Below are positions 8,001 through 15,423 of a stretch of DNA of 39,316 nucleotides, piece by piece. The stretch's first letter is position 1. Each line of letters starts with the position of its first letter. A program made the position numbers and the translations under genes. The DNA lies in assembly GCA_027065385.1 (NCBI GenBank), contig JAMOOP010000094.1, positions 1-39,316 of the forward strand. The letters are read 5' to 3'. Source of the stretch: Campylobacteraceae bacterium. Lineage in GTDB: Bacteria > Campylobacterota > Campylobacteria > Campylobacterales > Sulfurovaceae. Below the pieces are notes generated by a model. It ran no database searches. It was not told where the DNA came from and saw only the letters and a program-made list of their open reading frames with translations.

Positions 8001-8219
8001 AAGATTACCATTTGAGCCTATATAGGTCGAAGTAAGTCCCCTCTCTTTTCCAATCTCGGTTAAAACTACATTTAAATATGTATTATTTTTTATAATATTT
8101 TTTAACTCATTTGCTTGATAATATTTACTATAAGAGACATATAAGAAATAACTAGATATTCCAAAAAGCAATACTATAGGTAACATACTTATGAGTTTTA
8201 ATCGGTTATGTATTTGCAT
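5001..8219 (-). CDS. Hybrid sensor histidine kinase with NIT-like sensor and several receivers
   Basis: The 1072-residue protein has membrane helices at about 8-30 and 311-333 enclosing a periplasmic helical region (about 45-300). Its TEIGKERGLTSTYIGSN motif fits the nitrate/nitrite-sensing NIT fold. Then come HisKA with H419 (MSHEIRTPLNGIVGF) and a complete ATPase domain (N box near 533, DNGIG 569-573, GGTGLGL 598-604). A degenerate receiver-like stretch (about 655-770) and a full receiver (795-915; VAEDN, D845 in LILMDIQMP, LAKP) follow. A last receiver-like domain (about 962-1070) keeps D1011 (LLIDIDL) but has KK where the acidic pocket should be. The Hpt gene upstream and receiver downstream supply the rest of a phosphorelay. 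AGGAGAG precedes the ATG. The ligand is inferred from the fold only. Confidence 0.93.
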   Translation of the reverse strand: MQIHNRLKLISMLPIVLLFGISSYFLYVSYSKYYQANELKNIIKNNTYLNVVLTEIGKERGLTSTYIGSNGNLQIKAKLQKQRIITDNAIARAKKLMIPINRNSFFSGLANSKKEYNNQNIFYHFTQLAIIRKSVDSKKAFLEIFDKRYAKTLTKPILDYQLLINKYKFDNEISSLITPLSQLYITTENCSLERDFINYFLKKRMPLTKKDIAFLNKVKIKSNSFSPEVISDDKLRARIISILNSRDYKNIEMYIYNSYSKLELHFDDGRFSIDPNKWSQIHNRKIEYFSRIEKNIENMLFAKNDDFIFKNIVILLIAGFFWILSLILTILGFRTGKDIANNIKNLEDILNNTVQEIEADHTFDAPSINEIKSINLNTSHGIKEAYKFLELLIENARQDKIQALEANESKSLFLANMSHEIRTPLNGIVGFTELLKSTNLNDEQLEFTGIIEKSSENLLSIINNILDLSKIESNKIELEAIVFDPIIEFENAIETYGVKASEKDIDFNFYLDPSIEKKLLGDAVKIKEVLINLLSNAIKFTDYGGFINVEITKLENIGNKAKVLFSIEDNGIGMTKEQQLNVFAAFTQADVSITRKYGGTGLGLTISTKFLELMGSELKLESQKEKGTKFYFTLELEEVLDRTELNSKHIENDVSIVRYQNSTPPTQLDIYIDKYLDYYGVAKSTFHTASELKRLNSNPSVHNIWLDIDSMDDTLVHSINRLDTEKVTLITSFKNRKKIETLNINSSRVLYKPITPTKILNAINLIDENKNRDKREEKVTPKKVATPFNNIQFDGKILVAEDNIINQKLIRQILIKYGIDVELANNGLEAFEKIKNNHYDLILMDIQMPVMDGVEATHEIVNYEQEENLVHTPIVALTANALKGDRERFIEEGLDEYLAKPIESSELLFILKKFLNQSQNKTHIEENIKESSVNREPKTIKPKKDSNQVTLLFEDENKEEKTILIAKKNPLEAQILSKVLSNLGYKIEIISDLKELGSKIQDTNYDILLIDIDLEVQNRSSIKKQHRNMSVVLLTLREVEENSYDKNTIKEVLVGVMNIDKLKYIINKYRGI

Positions 8220-8232
8220 TAATATCTCTCTC

Positions 8233-9447
8233 CTATAGTTGTTTTGGTTGTTTCATATACTCTTCCAATGATTTGAAAAGACCCCAATATTTAATAAATA
8301 ACCCTTTAAGTTTAGAGTATTCCGTACAGAATTGTATCTCTTCTAATACATCTGCTAACTCATTAATTCTAAGGTTACTAGCTGCTCCTTTTAGTTTATG
8401 TCCTAATTCATGAATATTATCCATATCTTTTTGATAGTATGATGCTAAAAGGTGGTCTTTATCATGATGTGCTTGTTCTATAAAGTCTTCTACAAACTCT
8501 TCAATTAAAACAACTGGTAAATTTAACTCATCAGCTGCAATTTTAGGATTATAATCAATAGGAAGTTTAGGTGCATCTTCTAATATAATCTCATCTGTAT
8601 CACTCTGTTGAGTTTTAGTAGGAGTTGGTTCTTCTTTCAGAGGAACTAATCCATCATCTAAAAGACTAAAATCATCATCTAACTCTAAATTTACTAAATC
8701 TTTATCAGATTTTTTAGGTTGAGGTTTAGGTTTTGCTTCTAACTCCTCTTTAACCTCAAGATTACCCATAAGTTCTGTAAATTTACTATTTAATATACCT
8801 TCACTCTTTTCTTCTTTAGTATCTAGTGTTAAAATCTCTTTTTCAAAAATATTCTCTTTAGGTTTTCGTTTACTAATAGGTGTTTCTCGTATAGTAAGCA
8901 GTGTTAACTTAGTATAATACTCATCTATATAGTGAGGTCTCTCAATTTTAGGTAACTTTTTAATTTTTAAAAGAAGTATATTTAGATTTGGTATTTTAAG
9001 AGTTAAAGCTAGAGTAGATAAATTTTTAATGGCTTTATCATCTCCAGATAAGAGCTTATCATAATCAACAATAGATTGATTTATAAAACTATTAAGATAA
9101 AGCTTATAGTCTTCTACACTTAAACCCATCTCTTCTGATATTTCATTTACATCTAAATATATAGGATTATAATTTAGCTGTATTTGACTTGTACTATTTT
9201 TTAACTCTATAATATTACTAAGTTTTACAACTCTAATCTCATCTGTTGTAGTATAGAATATATTTTCTATAAAGTTTGCTTTAATAGTCTTATCTTTGAG
9301 CTTAATATATATCTCTCCATCTTCAAATCTAATACTATCTGCGATACCATTTTTAATAATATCATTAATACTCTCACACCCCAATAGCCGAATAAACTCT
9401 ATATCAGCCATTAATATTTTTTCTTTTTTATTATATCCGTAATACAT
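8233..9447 (-). CDS. Hpt-domain phosphotransfer protein
   Basis: The last 100 of 404 residues form a histidine phosphotransfer domain: H350 in ELGHKLKGAASNLRINEL is the expected phosphorylated His with the HxxKGxxxN pattern. The first 110 residues may form a PAS-like or other small sensor domain (DGEIYIKLKDK, NFIENIFYTT), which I cannot name. Residues about 200-290 are a charged, low-complexity linker rich in Glu, Lys and Pro. There is no membrane segment. It lies 13 bases before the hybrid kinase, and the kinase has no Hpt of its own, so it probably passes phosphate from that kinase's receiver to the single-domain receiver. Confidence 0.88.
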   Translation of the reverse strand: MYYGYNKKEKILMADIEFIRLLGCESINDIIKNGIADSIRFEDGEIYIKLKDKTIKANFIENIFYTTTDEIRVVKLSNIIELKNSTSQIQLNYNPIYLDVNEISEEMGLSVEDYKLYLNSFINQSIVDYDKLLSGDDKAIKNLSTLALTLKIPNLNILLLKIKKLPKIERPHYIDEYYTKLTLLTIRETPISKRKPKENIFEKEILTLDTKEEKSEGILNSKFTELMGNLEVKEELEAKPKPQPKKSDKDLVNLELDDDFSLLDDGLVPLKEEPTPTKTQQSDTDEIILEDAPKLPIDYNPKIAADELNLPVVLIEEFVEDFIEQAHHDKDHLLASYYQKDMDNIHELGHKLKGAASNLRINELADVLEEIQFCTEYSKLKGLFIKYWGLFKSLEEYMKQPKQL

Positions 9448-9467
9448 AAATTATTTACCTCTACTCT

Positions 9468-9866
9468 TTAATGATATTTAGCATAAAGCTCAATCTCTTC
9501 TTCTATATCTATCTTAGATGCTGGTTTGTGTACAATAATAAAACCTATTAGGTTATTATCTTTATCATATTTAGGTGTGCAGTGCATATTACTCCAAAAA
9601 TACATGCCATCTCTTCTAATATTTTTTAGTGTACTAAACCATGCTTTCATTCTTTTATCAATAGTCCATAACTTATCATAGATTGCGTCAGGAACATCTG
9701 GATGTCTAAAAATTTTATGATTTTTCCCTATAAGCTCTTCTCTTCTAAAACCAGTAACTTCAGCAAAACTTAGATTAGCATAAGTGATTATTCCATTTAT
9801 GTCAATCTCGTATATTAAATTATTTTTATAAGTATATTCAATGTCCAATGGTATAAGATGATGCAC
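9468..9866 (-). CDS. Stand-alone PAS-domain protein (aerotaxis type)
   Basis: All 132 residues are one PAS domain: IYEIDINGIITYANLSFAE, TGFRREELIGKNHKIFRHPD and the WFSTLKNIRRDGMYFWSNM strand, the pattern of Aer-type PAS domains that bind FAD or heme. There is no membrane helix, HAMP or methyl-accepting domain, so output must be through a partner, as for the CetB-like PAS proteins of Campylobacter energy taxis. It is the first gene of the unit leading to the Hpt protein and hybrid kinase (20-base gap), suggesting a redox or oxygen input to that pathway. Cofactor is not determinable from sequence. Confidence 0.88.
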   Translation of the reverse strand: MHHLIPLDIEYTYKNNLIYEIDINGIITYANLSFAEVTGFRREELIGKNHKIFRHPDVPDAIYDKLWTIDKRMKAWFSTLKNIRRDGMYFWSNMHCTPKYDKDNNLIGFIIVHKPASKIDIEEEIELYAKYH

Positions 9867-9982
9867 AAGGCTCCTTTTTAATCTAACAATCTATCAAGAT
9901 AACTTTATTATAATAATACTAAATAGTAATTTAATTTAATCTTTTTTTAAATTTTAAAGAGTATTTTAAAAAACTTTTTTAC

Positions 9983-9988
9983 ATTATA
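9983..9988 (-). promoter_or_regulatory. Possible -10 element for the PAS-Hpt-kinase unit
   Basis: The minus strand has TATAAT here, about 117 bases upstream of the PAS gene start, in a 155-base gap after uvrC. No -35 is recognisable, which is usual for Campylobacterota sigma-70 promoters. Confidence 0.35.
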
Positions 9989-10021
9989 TAATAGCTAATG
10001 TTATCATAGATAAATCTATTA

Positions 10022-11458
10022 TTATTTTTTAACAATTTCTGTTTTTAGTATTTTAGCAACTTTTTTACTACTAGCAACTGAAATTTCATTAAACGATGCA
10101 GAGTTTATTGCTTCAAATGTTCCAAAGTAGTTAAGTAATTTTTTTAGAGTAGCTTTTCCTATCCCTTTTTTTTCTAAAAGAGAGCTTTTCATATCTTCTT
10201 CTCTTTTTTTCTTTTTATGATAAGACAAGGCAAAACGGTGTGCTTCATCTCGTAATCTCTGTACCCACTGTAATCTTTTATCAGTAGGTTTTAGTTCAAA
10301 AACTGAATTTTTAGTATAAATAATATCTCTAGCCCCACCTTTAGCCCGTCTTGTTTTATAATCTAATTTCTCTTTAGCTATAGCAATAATATCAAGCTCT
10401 ATCTTAGCCTCTTTTATAAGCTTTAAAGCTAATTGTAAAAGAGTATCTCCACCATCAATAACCCATAAATTAGCCCTTTTACCACTATTAAACTTTTCTA
10501 TTCTCCTAGATACCATCTCTTTCATTTGCCCATACTCATCTTTTGATTTAAGTTGATATTTTCTATAAGAGGATTTATCCCATTTTCCATTATCCCAAAC
10601 AATCATAGCACCAACTCTAGCTTGACCAAAAAGATGAGAATTATCAAAACTTTCAACTCTATATGGAACACTCTTTAATTCAAATAGTTCGGCTATTTTA
10701 GGCTCTATTTCCTCCTCTACAGTTTTTTTAGATTGCATATCTACTCTTTTAATAGCTTCTATATTATCTCTTACAATAATAGCCTCTTCATATCTCTCTT
10801 CCATAGATAGTTTTAACATTTTTTCATTTAATTTATCTATTAATATCTCTCTATTATCTAATGCTTTTTTTGCACTTTTAATAATTTTTTTATACTCTTT
10901 AGAGCTAATTTTACCCTCACAAGGAGCTAAACATCTACCTATTTCATAAAAAAGACAAGCCTTTTTACCATTTAGACAAGATTTTTTCTGAACTAAAGGA
11001 AAAAGCTCATAAAGAGTATCAAAAATAACTCTTCCACCATTAGGATAAGCTCCATAATATGATATATTTTTACTATTTCTAACTTCTCTAGTTATTTCAA
11101 ATCTAGGAAAATCTAAAGAGTTATCAATAGAGATATAAGGGTATGTTTTATTATCACGAAGCAAAATATTATATTTAGGTTGAAGTTCTTTAATAAGAGA
11201 GTTTTCTAAAATTAAAGCATCTTTTTCACTTTCCGTTACAATATACTCTAAGCTACTAGCCTCTTCTAACATCTTTATAATTCTAATAGTTAAATTTGAA
11301 TTGGGTAATAAAGAGGGAGTAAAACGCCAATAGCTTTTAACTCTATTTTTTAGGTTTTTTGCTTTGCCTATATATAACAATCTATTATCTCTATTAAAAT
11401 ATTTATATACTCCTGATGAGGTTGGTAGATTTTGTATGGTATTTAGTAAGTTATTCAT
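10022..11458 (-). CDS. uvrC: UvrC excinuclease subunit, shortened internally
   Basis: UvrC makes both incisions in nucleotide excision repair with UvrA and UvrB. The protein has the GIY-YIG nuclease (about 14-90; SGVYKYF, LLYIGKAKNLKNRVKSY), the Cys cluster C161/C168/C176/C180, the UVR helix pair that contacts UvrB (about 206-241), the RNase H-like catalytic part (FDNSH 271-275, VIDGGD 333-338, RDEAHRFA 403-410) and a C-terminal helix-hairpin-helix region. It has 478 residues; the family is usually near 600. The UVR domain normally is followed by about 130-150 residues before FDNSH; here there are about 30, so a block of roughly 120 residues is absent in frame. Catalytic acids are retained. 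It diverges from modA. Confidence 0.95.
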   Translation of the reverse strand: MNNLLNTIQNLPTSSGVYKYFNRDNRLLYIGKAKNLKNRVKSYWRFTPSLLPNSNLTIRIIKMLEEASSLEYIVTESEKDALILENSLIKELQPKYNILLRDNKTYPYISIDNSLDFPRFEITREVRNSKNISYYGAYPNGGRVIFDTLYELFPLVQKKSCLNGKKACLFYEIGRCLAPCEGKISSKEYKKIIKSAKKALDNREILIDKLNEKMLKLSMEERYEEAIIVRDNIEAIKRVDMQSKKTVEEEIEPKIAELFELKSVPYRVESFDNSHLFGQARVGAMIVWDNGKWDKSSYRKYQLKSKDEYGQMKEMVSRRIEKFNSGKRANLWVIDGGDTLLQLALKLIKEAKIELDIIAIAKEKLDYKTRRAKGGARDIIYTKNSVFELKPTDKRLQWVQRLRDEAHRFALSYHKKKKREEDMKSSLLEKKGIGKATLKKLLNYFGTFEAINSASFNEISVASSKKVAKILKTEIVKK

Positions 11459-11470
11459 AACAAAAAGTAT

Positions 11471-11501
11471 AAGATAAATATCTTAAATATAACGCTATAA
11501 T
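11471..11501 (+). promoter_or_regulatory. Promoter region of the molybdate operon
   Basis: A TATAAT -10 hexamer at 11496-11501 lies 36 bases before modA. Just upstream is ATATAACG (11487-11494), identical to a half-site of the E. coli ModE operator, and a 6-2-6 dyad AAGATAAATATCTT (11471-11484). Molybdate control is plausible, but only one half-site is clear. Confidence 0.4.
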
Positions 11502-11536
11502 TGTAATATTTTAAATTTGGGAAATTAAGGAAATAG

Positions 11537-12289
11537 ATGAAACTAAAACTACTAATTACAATAATAGTACTATCAACCTTCACTATAGCAAAAAGCATAA
11601 ATATAGCAGTTTCAGCAAATGTAAGTTATGCTATAGATGAGCTAAAAAAAGAGTTTAATAGTTTATATCCTAATATAAAAGTAAATGTAACTTTAGGAAG
11701 CAGTGGAAAACTAACAGCACAGATAAAAAATAATGCACCCTATCAACTCTTTATGTCTGCAAATATGTTATATCCTAGTAGTCTATATAAAAGTAAAATA
11801 GCTATTACAGAGCCTATTATATATGCACAGGGAACTCTTGCTTATCTAAGTAATAAAAAACGAGATTTTAATAGAACTATGGAAGAGATTTTAATGGATA
11901 AAAGTATAGAAAAGATAGCTATTGCAAACCCTAAAACTGCACCTTATGGAAAAGCATCTTTTCAGGCTTTAAAAAATGCTAAAATATTAGATAAAATAAA
12001 AAATAAACTAATTAATGGTCAATCTATTTCGCAAACAGTTACATATTCTGTAATAGTAGCAGATATAGGATTTGTAGCTAAATCATCTTTATATAGTCCT
12101 AAAATGAAAAGATATAAAGAGGGGATAAATTGGTATGAGGTTGATAAAAAACTATATAATCCTATTAATCAAGGTATTGTAATTTTAAAAAATGGTAAAG
12201 AAAATAGTGATATTAAGGCTTTTTATAACTTTATATTAAGCCCTAAAGCAAAAAAGATATTTAATAGATTTGGATATATCACACCATGA
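11537..12289 (+). CDS. modA: Molybdate ABC transporter, periplasmic binding protein
   Basis: The 250 residues begin with a short signal peptide (about 1-18, ending TIAKS) and continue as a ModA-type binding protein: INIAVSANVSYAIDELKKEF, the oxyanion-contact LGSSGKLTAQI, the LFMSANMLYP block, AIANPKTAPYGKASFQAL and the IVADIGFVAKSSLY region. It captures molybdate or tungstate in the periplasm for the ModBC transporter. It opens a four-gene operon in which each stop overlaps the next start (ATGA with the TOBE gene). The order modA, TOBE gene, modB, modC matches the Campylobacter jejuni locus as I recall it. Confidence 0.95.
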   Translation: MKLKLLITIIVLSTFTIAKSINIAVSANVSYAIDELKKEFNSLYPNIKVNVTLGSSGKLTAQIKNNAPYQLFMSANMLYPSSLYKSKIAITEPIIYAQGTLAYLSNKKRDFNRTMEEILMDKSIEKIAIANPKTAPYGKASFQALKNAKILDKIKNKLINGQSISQTVTYSVIVADIGFVAKSSLYSPKMKRYKEGINWYEVDKKLYNPINQGIVILKNGKENSDIKAFYNFILSPKAKKIFNRFGYITP

Positions 12290-12681
12290 GTTATCTTATA
12301 GCTACTGTTACTAATATTATAGAGTGTGATATGCTCCATTTAGTTGAATTTAAATCTAATAATACTGCTCTTTCTATGATAAGTTTAGATTTAATGGACA
12401 ATATAACTATTGGAAAAAAGGTACAATTAACTATGAAACCATCTCATATAGTAATAGCTAAAGAGTTTAATGGTGATATTAGTTACTCCAATAGATTAGA
12501 TTGTACTATTATATCTATAGATAATGGTGCAATTTTAAGTAGTATAAGATTAGACTTTTTTGGTTCTATATTAGAAGCTATTATAACTTTTAAATCATCT
12601 AAAAGCATGAATTTAAAAGAGGGAGATAAAGTAACTGCTATGATTAATGCTACTGAACTCTCTATAACAGAGGTTTTTTAA
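12286..12681 (+). CDS. Di-TOBE molybdenum-binding protein (ModE C-terminus / Mop-like)
   Basis: This 131-residue cytoplasmic protein consists of two consecutive TOBE-like units (about 1-60 and 65-131), the second with the characteristic [16 protein letters not shown] ending. TOBE pairs form the molybdate-binding part of ModE and of Mop storage proteins. No helix-turn-helix is present, so it is not a complete ModE and cannot repress the operon alone; storage, sensing or regulation of transport is more likely. Its start overlaps modA by four bases and its TAA overlaps modB. Confidence 0.85.
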   Translation: MSYLIATVTNIIECDMLHLVEFKSNNTALSMISLDLMDNITIGKKVQLTMKPSHIVIAKEFNGDISYSNRLDCTIISIDNGAILSSIRLDFFGSILEAIITFKSSKSMNLKEGDKVTAMINATELSITEVF

Positions 12682-13370
12682 TGTTTGAGAATTTAGATTT
12701 TTCTCCATTTTTGCTATCTTTTAAATTAGCAGGAGTTACTACTATTATACTATTTATAGTAACTCTTCCACTAGCATGGTATTTATCTCAAACCAAATCT
12801 AAAATTAAACCATTTTTAGAGGCTATAACTGCTTTACCTATAGTTTTACCTCCATCTGTTTTAGGGTTTTATATTTTAGTTCTACTCTCTCAAAATTCAC
12901 CAATAGGTAGCTTTTTTAGTGATGTATTTAACATAAAGCTCATATTTAACTTTACAGGTTTAGTAGTGGCTAGTTGTTTCTACTCTATGCCTTTTATGGT
13001 ACAACCCCTACAGAGTGGATTTGAGGGGTTAAATAAAAATATGTTAGAGGCATCTTATATTGCAGGAAAAAGCAAATTTATAACTCTTTTAAAAGTAGCA
13101 CTTCCAAATATTAAACCATCTCTTCTTACAGCCATAATTATTACATTTGCCCATACAGTAGGAGAGTTTGGTGTAGTTTTAATGGTTGGTGGAAGTATTC
13201 CCAATGAGACTAAAGTTGCATCTGTTGCTATATATGAGATGGTTGAGGTTATGGATTATAAATTGGCTCATATATATTCAGCCATTATGGTAATAATTAG
13301 CTTTATAGTACTGCTGTTAGTCTATATCTTTAATCATAAACAGAGTAAAAAGATTGGTGGATTTCATTAA
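12681..13370 (+). CDS. modB: Molybdate ABC transporter permease
   Basis: The 229 residues form about five membrane helices. The permease coupling loop is clear: [26 protein letters not shown] is the EAA-type loop that contacts ModC, and [17 protein letters not shown] is the ModB helix signature. [15 protein letters not shown] near residue 160 matches the ModB/CysT family. It builds the inner-membrane channel for molybdate. TAATG overlap with the upstream TOBE gene and with modC shows translational coupling throughout the operon. Confidence 0.95.
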   Translation: MFENLDFSPFLLSFKLAGVTTIILFIVTLPLAWYLSQTKSKIKPFLEAITALPIVLPPSVLGFYILVLLSQNSPIGSFFSDVFNIKLIFNFTGLVVASCFYSMPFMVQPLQSGFEGLNKNMLEASYIAGKSKFITLLKVALPNIKPSLLTAIIITFAHTVGEFGVVLMVGGSIPNETKVASVAIYEMVEVMDYKLAHIYSAIMVIISFIVLLLVYIFNHKQSKKIGGFH

Positions 13371-14227
13371 TGATAAAAATAGATATAACAAAAAAACTAT
13401 ATGGTGCTGTGGGTGAGATGAGTTTAGATATTAATCTAAATATTAAAAAGGGTGAATTTATAGCAATTAGTGGGAAAAGTGGAAGTGGGAAAACAACTCT
13501 ATTACGAGTTTTAGCAGGTCTTGAAGATGCTAATGGAGATATAGAGATAGATAATAGAGTTTGGCTTAGTAAAAAAAAGATACTCCCCACCCAAAAGAGA
13601 GAGATAGGATTTCTATTTCAAGATTATGCACTTTTTCCCAATATGAGTGTTGAAGATAATCTATTATTTGTTAAAAAAGATAAAGAGTTAGCAAAATATC
13701 TTTTAGAGGTTACAGAACTTACCGAACTAAAAAATAGACTCCCAAATAGTTTAAGTGGTGGGCAGAAACAGAGAGTTAGTCTATGTAGAGCTTTAATGAG
13801 CAGACCAAAACTACTTTTACTAGATGAACCTCTATCTGCACTTGACCCAACTATGAGAAAAAAACTCCAAAATGAGATACTTCTACTCCATAAAGAGTTT
13901 AATATTACAACTATTATAGTGAGCCACGACCCAAGCGAAATTTACCATTTAGCAGATAGGGTAGTAGTTTTAGAGTTAGGAAAAATTATAAATATTGGAA
14001 CTCCAAAAGATATACTTTTAAGAACAACAGGTACTCAAAAGTTCTCATTTGAGGGGGAGATATTAGATATAATAAAGGTAGATGTTATATATATTGCTAT
14101 TATATCTATTGGTCAACAGTTAGTTGAGGTTGTTATATCGCAAAGAGAGGCTAAAACTCTTAAAATAGGGGAGAAGTTACAAGTTAGTACAAAAGCATTT
14201 TCTCCAAATATTTTAAAATATAACTAA
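13370..14227 (+). CDS. modC: Molybdate ABC transporter ATPase
   Basis: The 285-residue ATPase has Walker A GKSGSGKTTL (35-44), the Q loop FLFQDYALFPNM, ABC signature LSGGQKQR (near 133), Walker B LLLLDEPLSALD and the switch His in IVSHDPSEI. A C-terminal extension of about 60 residues (after about 225) looks like a TOBE-type regulatory domain, as in ModC. It powers molybdate import through ModB. It ends the operon; tatB starts 51 bases later with its own AAGGG ribosome-binding site. Confidence 0.95.
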   Translation: MIKIDITKKLYGAVGEMSLDINLNIKKGEFIAISGKSGSGKTTLLRVLAGLEDANGDIEIDNRVWLSKKKILPTQKREIGFLFQDYALFPNMSVEDNLLFVKKDKELAKYLLEVTELTELKNRLPNSLSGGQKQRVSLCRALMSRPKLLLLDEPLSALDPTMRKKLQNEILLLHKEFNITTIIVSHDPSEIYHLADRVVVLELGKIINIGTPKDILLRTTGTQKFSFEGEILDIIKVDVIYIAIISIGQQLVEVVISQREAKTLKIGEKLQVSTKAFSPNILKYN

Positions 14228-14278
14228 CTCTCAATCTTTTTAGATAAAATTACAATTAATTCAACCGAAGGGAAAATA

Positions 14279-14653
14279 ATGTTTGGAATGGGTTTTACAG
14301 AGATATTAATGATTGCTATTGTAGCTATACTATTTTTAGGACCAGATAAATTACCAGATGCAATGGTAAAGGTGGCAAAGTTTGTTAAAGGTGCAAAAAA
14401 TGCACTAACAGAGGCTAAAAGTGCTATAGATAGTGAAATAAAAATATCTGAACTAAAAGAGGAGGCTTTAAGTTATAAAGCAAAACTTGATGAGGCATCA
14501 AATGAACTACAAGGGTTTAAAAACTTTAATAGTGTAGATGCACTTAATGAGTCTCTTGATAGTTTAACAGAAACAAAGCAAGTTGAACCTAAACAAGATG
14601 AAGGCGTTATTATAAAAAAGAAAAAAGATAAAAATGAAGAGGATAGTAAATAA
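14279..14653 (+). CDS. tatB: Sec-independent translocase subunit TatB
   Basis: The 124 residues begin MFGMGFTEILMIAIVAILFLGP, the short N-terminal membrane helix with FGP-like hinge, followed by an amphipathic helix (DAMVKVAKFVKGAKNALTE) and a charged, disordered tail. The Glu at position 8 of the helix and the long amphipathic region, plus direct adjacency to tatC, favour TatB over TatA. TatB with TatC recognises twin-arginine signal peptides of folded, often cofactor-bearing proteins. The stop overlaps the tatC start. Confidence 0.92.
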   Translation: MFGMGFTEILMIAIVAILFLGPDKLPDAMVKVAKFVKGAKNALTEAKSAIDSEIKISELKEEALSYKAKLDEASNELQGFKNFNSVDALNESLDSLTETKQVEPKQDEGVIIKKKKDKNEEDSK

Positions 14654-15420
14654 TGTTTAAAGATATAAAACCTCATTTAGTTGAACTTAGAAAAAGATTA
14701 GCTATATCTTTTGCTACTGTTATTGTTTTTGCATTTATTGCTTTTGGATTTAATCAACAGATAATTGCTTTTACAAAAGCCCCTCTTGTTAATGTTGTAG
14801 GAGGAGACCCATTTATTGGTGGTATTGGTATATTTTTTACAGCACTTAAAATATCCGTATTTACAGGTTTTCTTTTTGCCTTGCCTGTTGTATTTTCTCA
14901 AATATGGGCTTTTATAGCACCTGGTCTTTATGATAATGAGAAAAAATATGTTATACCATTTGTATCTATATCTACATTTATGTTCCTCCTTGGTGCTTCA
15001 TTTGCATATTGGGTTGTTATTCCTTTTGGATTTCAATTTTTATGGATGTTTGCAGGAAATATAGTTAACTTCTTACAGACTCTTGATGAGTATATAGGAA
15101 TTTTTACAAAAATACTTTTTGGTTTTGGAGTAGCATTTGAACTTCCCGTTATTCTATTTTTCTTAGGAATGTTAGGACTTGTAAATGATAAAAACTTAAG
15201 AGACTTTTTTGGATATGCTGTACTTATTAGTTTTGTATTCGCAGCGATATTAACTCCACCTGATGTTATTACCCAACTTCTAATGGCAGGACCTCTTATT
15301 TTACTCTATATTATATCTATTGCTATAGTTAGAGTGGTAAATCCATATAAAGCAGATGATGATGAAGATAATAGTGATGAAAATCATAAAAGTGTTGAAG
15401 AACCAAAACAATTAAAATAA
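14653..15420 (+). CDS. tatC: Sec-independent translocase subunit TatC
   Basis: The 255 residues form six membrane helices. Family signatures are the N-terminal HLVELRKRLAIS, the periplasmic PLVNVVGGDPFIGG region, FSQIWAFIAPGLYDNEKKYV and the late AILTPPDVITQLLMAGPL helix. The C-terminal 30 residues are acidic and cytoplasmic. TatC is the receptor core of the twin-arginine export pathway. Placement after the molybdate transporter fits the need to export folded molybdoenzymes, but the two units may be independent. Confidence 0.96.
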   Translation: MFKDIKPHLVELRKRLAISFATVIVFAFIAFGFNQQIIAFTKAPLVNVVGGDPFIGGIGIFFTALKISVFTGFLFALPVVFSQIWAFIAPGLYDNEKKYVIPFVSISTFMFLLGASFAYWVVIPFGFQFLWMFAGNIVNFLQTLDEYIGIFTKILFGFGVAFELPVILFFLGMLGLVNDKNLRDFFGYAVLISFVFAAILTPPDVITQLLMAGPLILLYIISIAIVRVVNPYKADDDEDNSDENHKSVEEPKQLK

Positions 15421-15423
15421 ATT

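Noticed and set aside
14228-14278. A terminator between modC and tatB
   Set aside because: No stem with a T-run is visible; read-through from the molybdate operon into tatBC remains possible.
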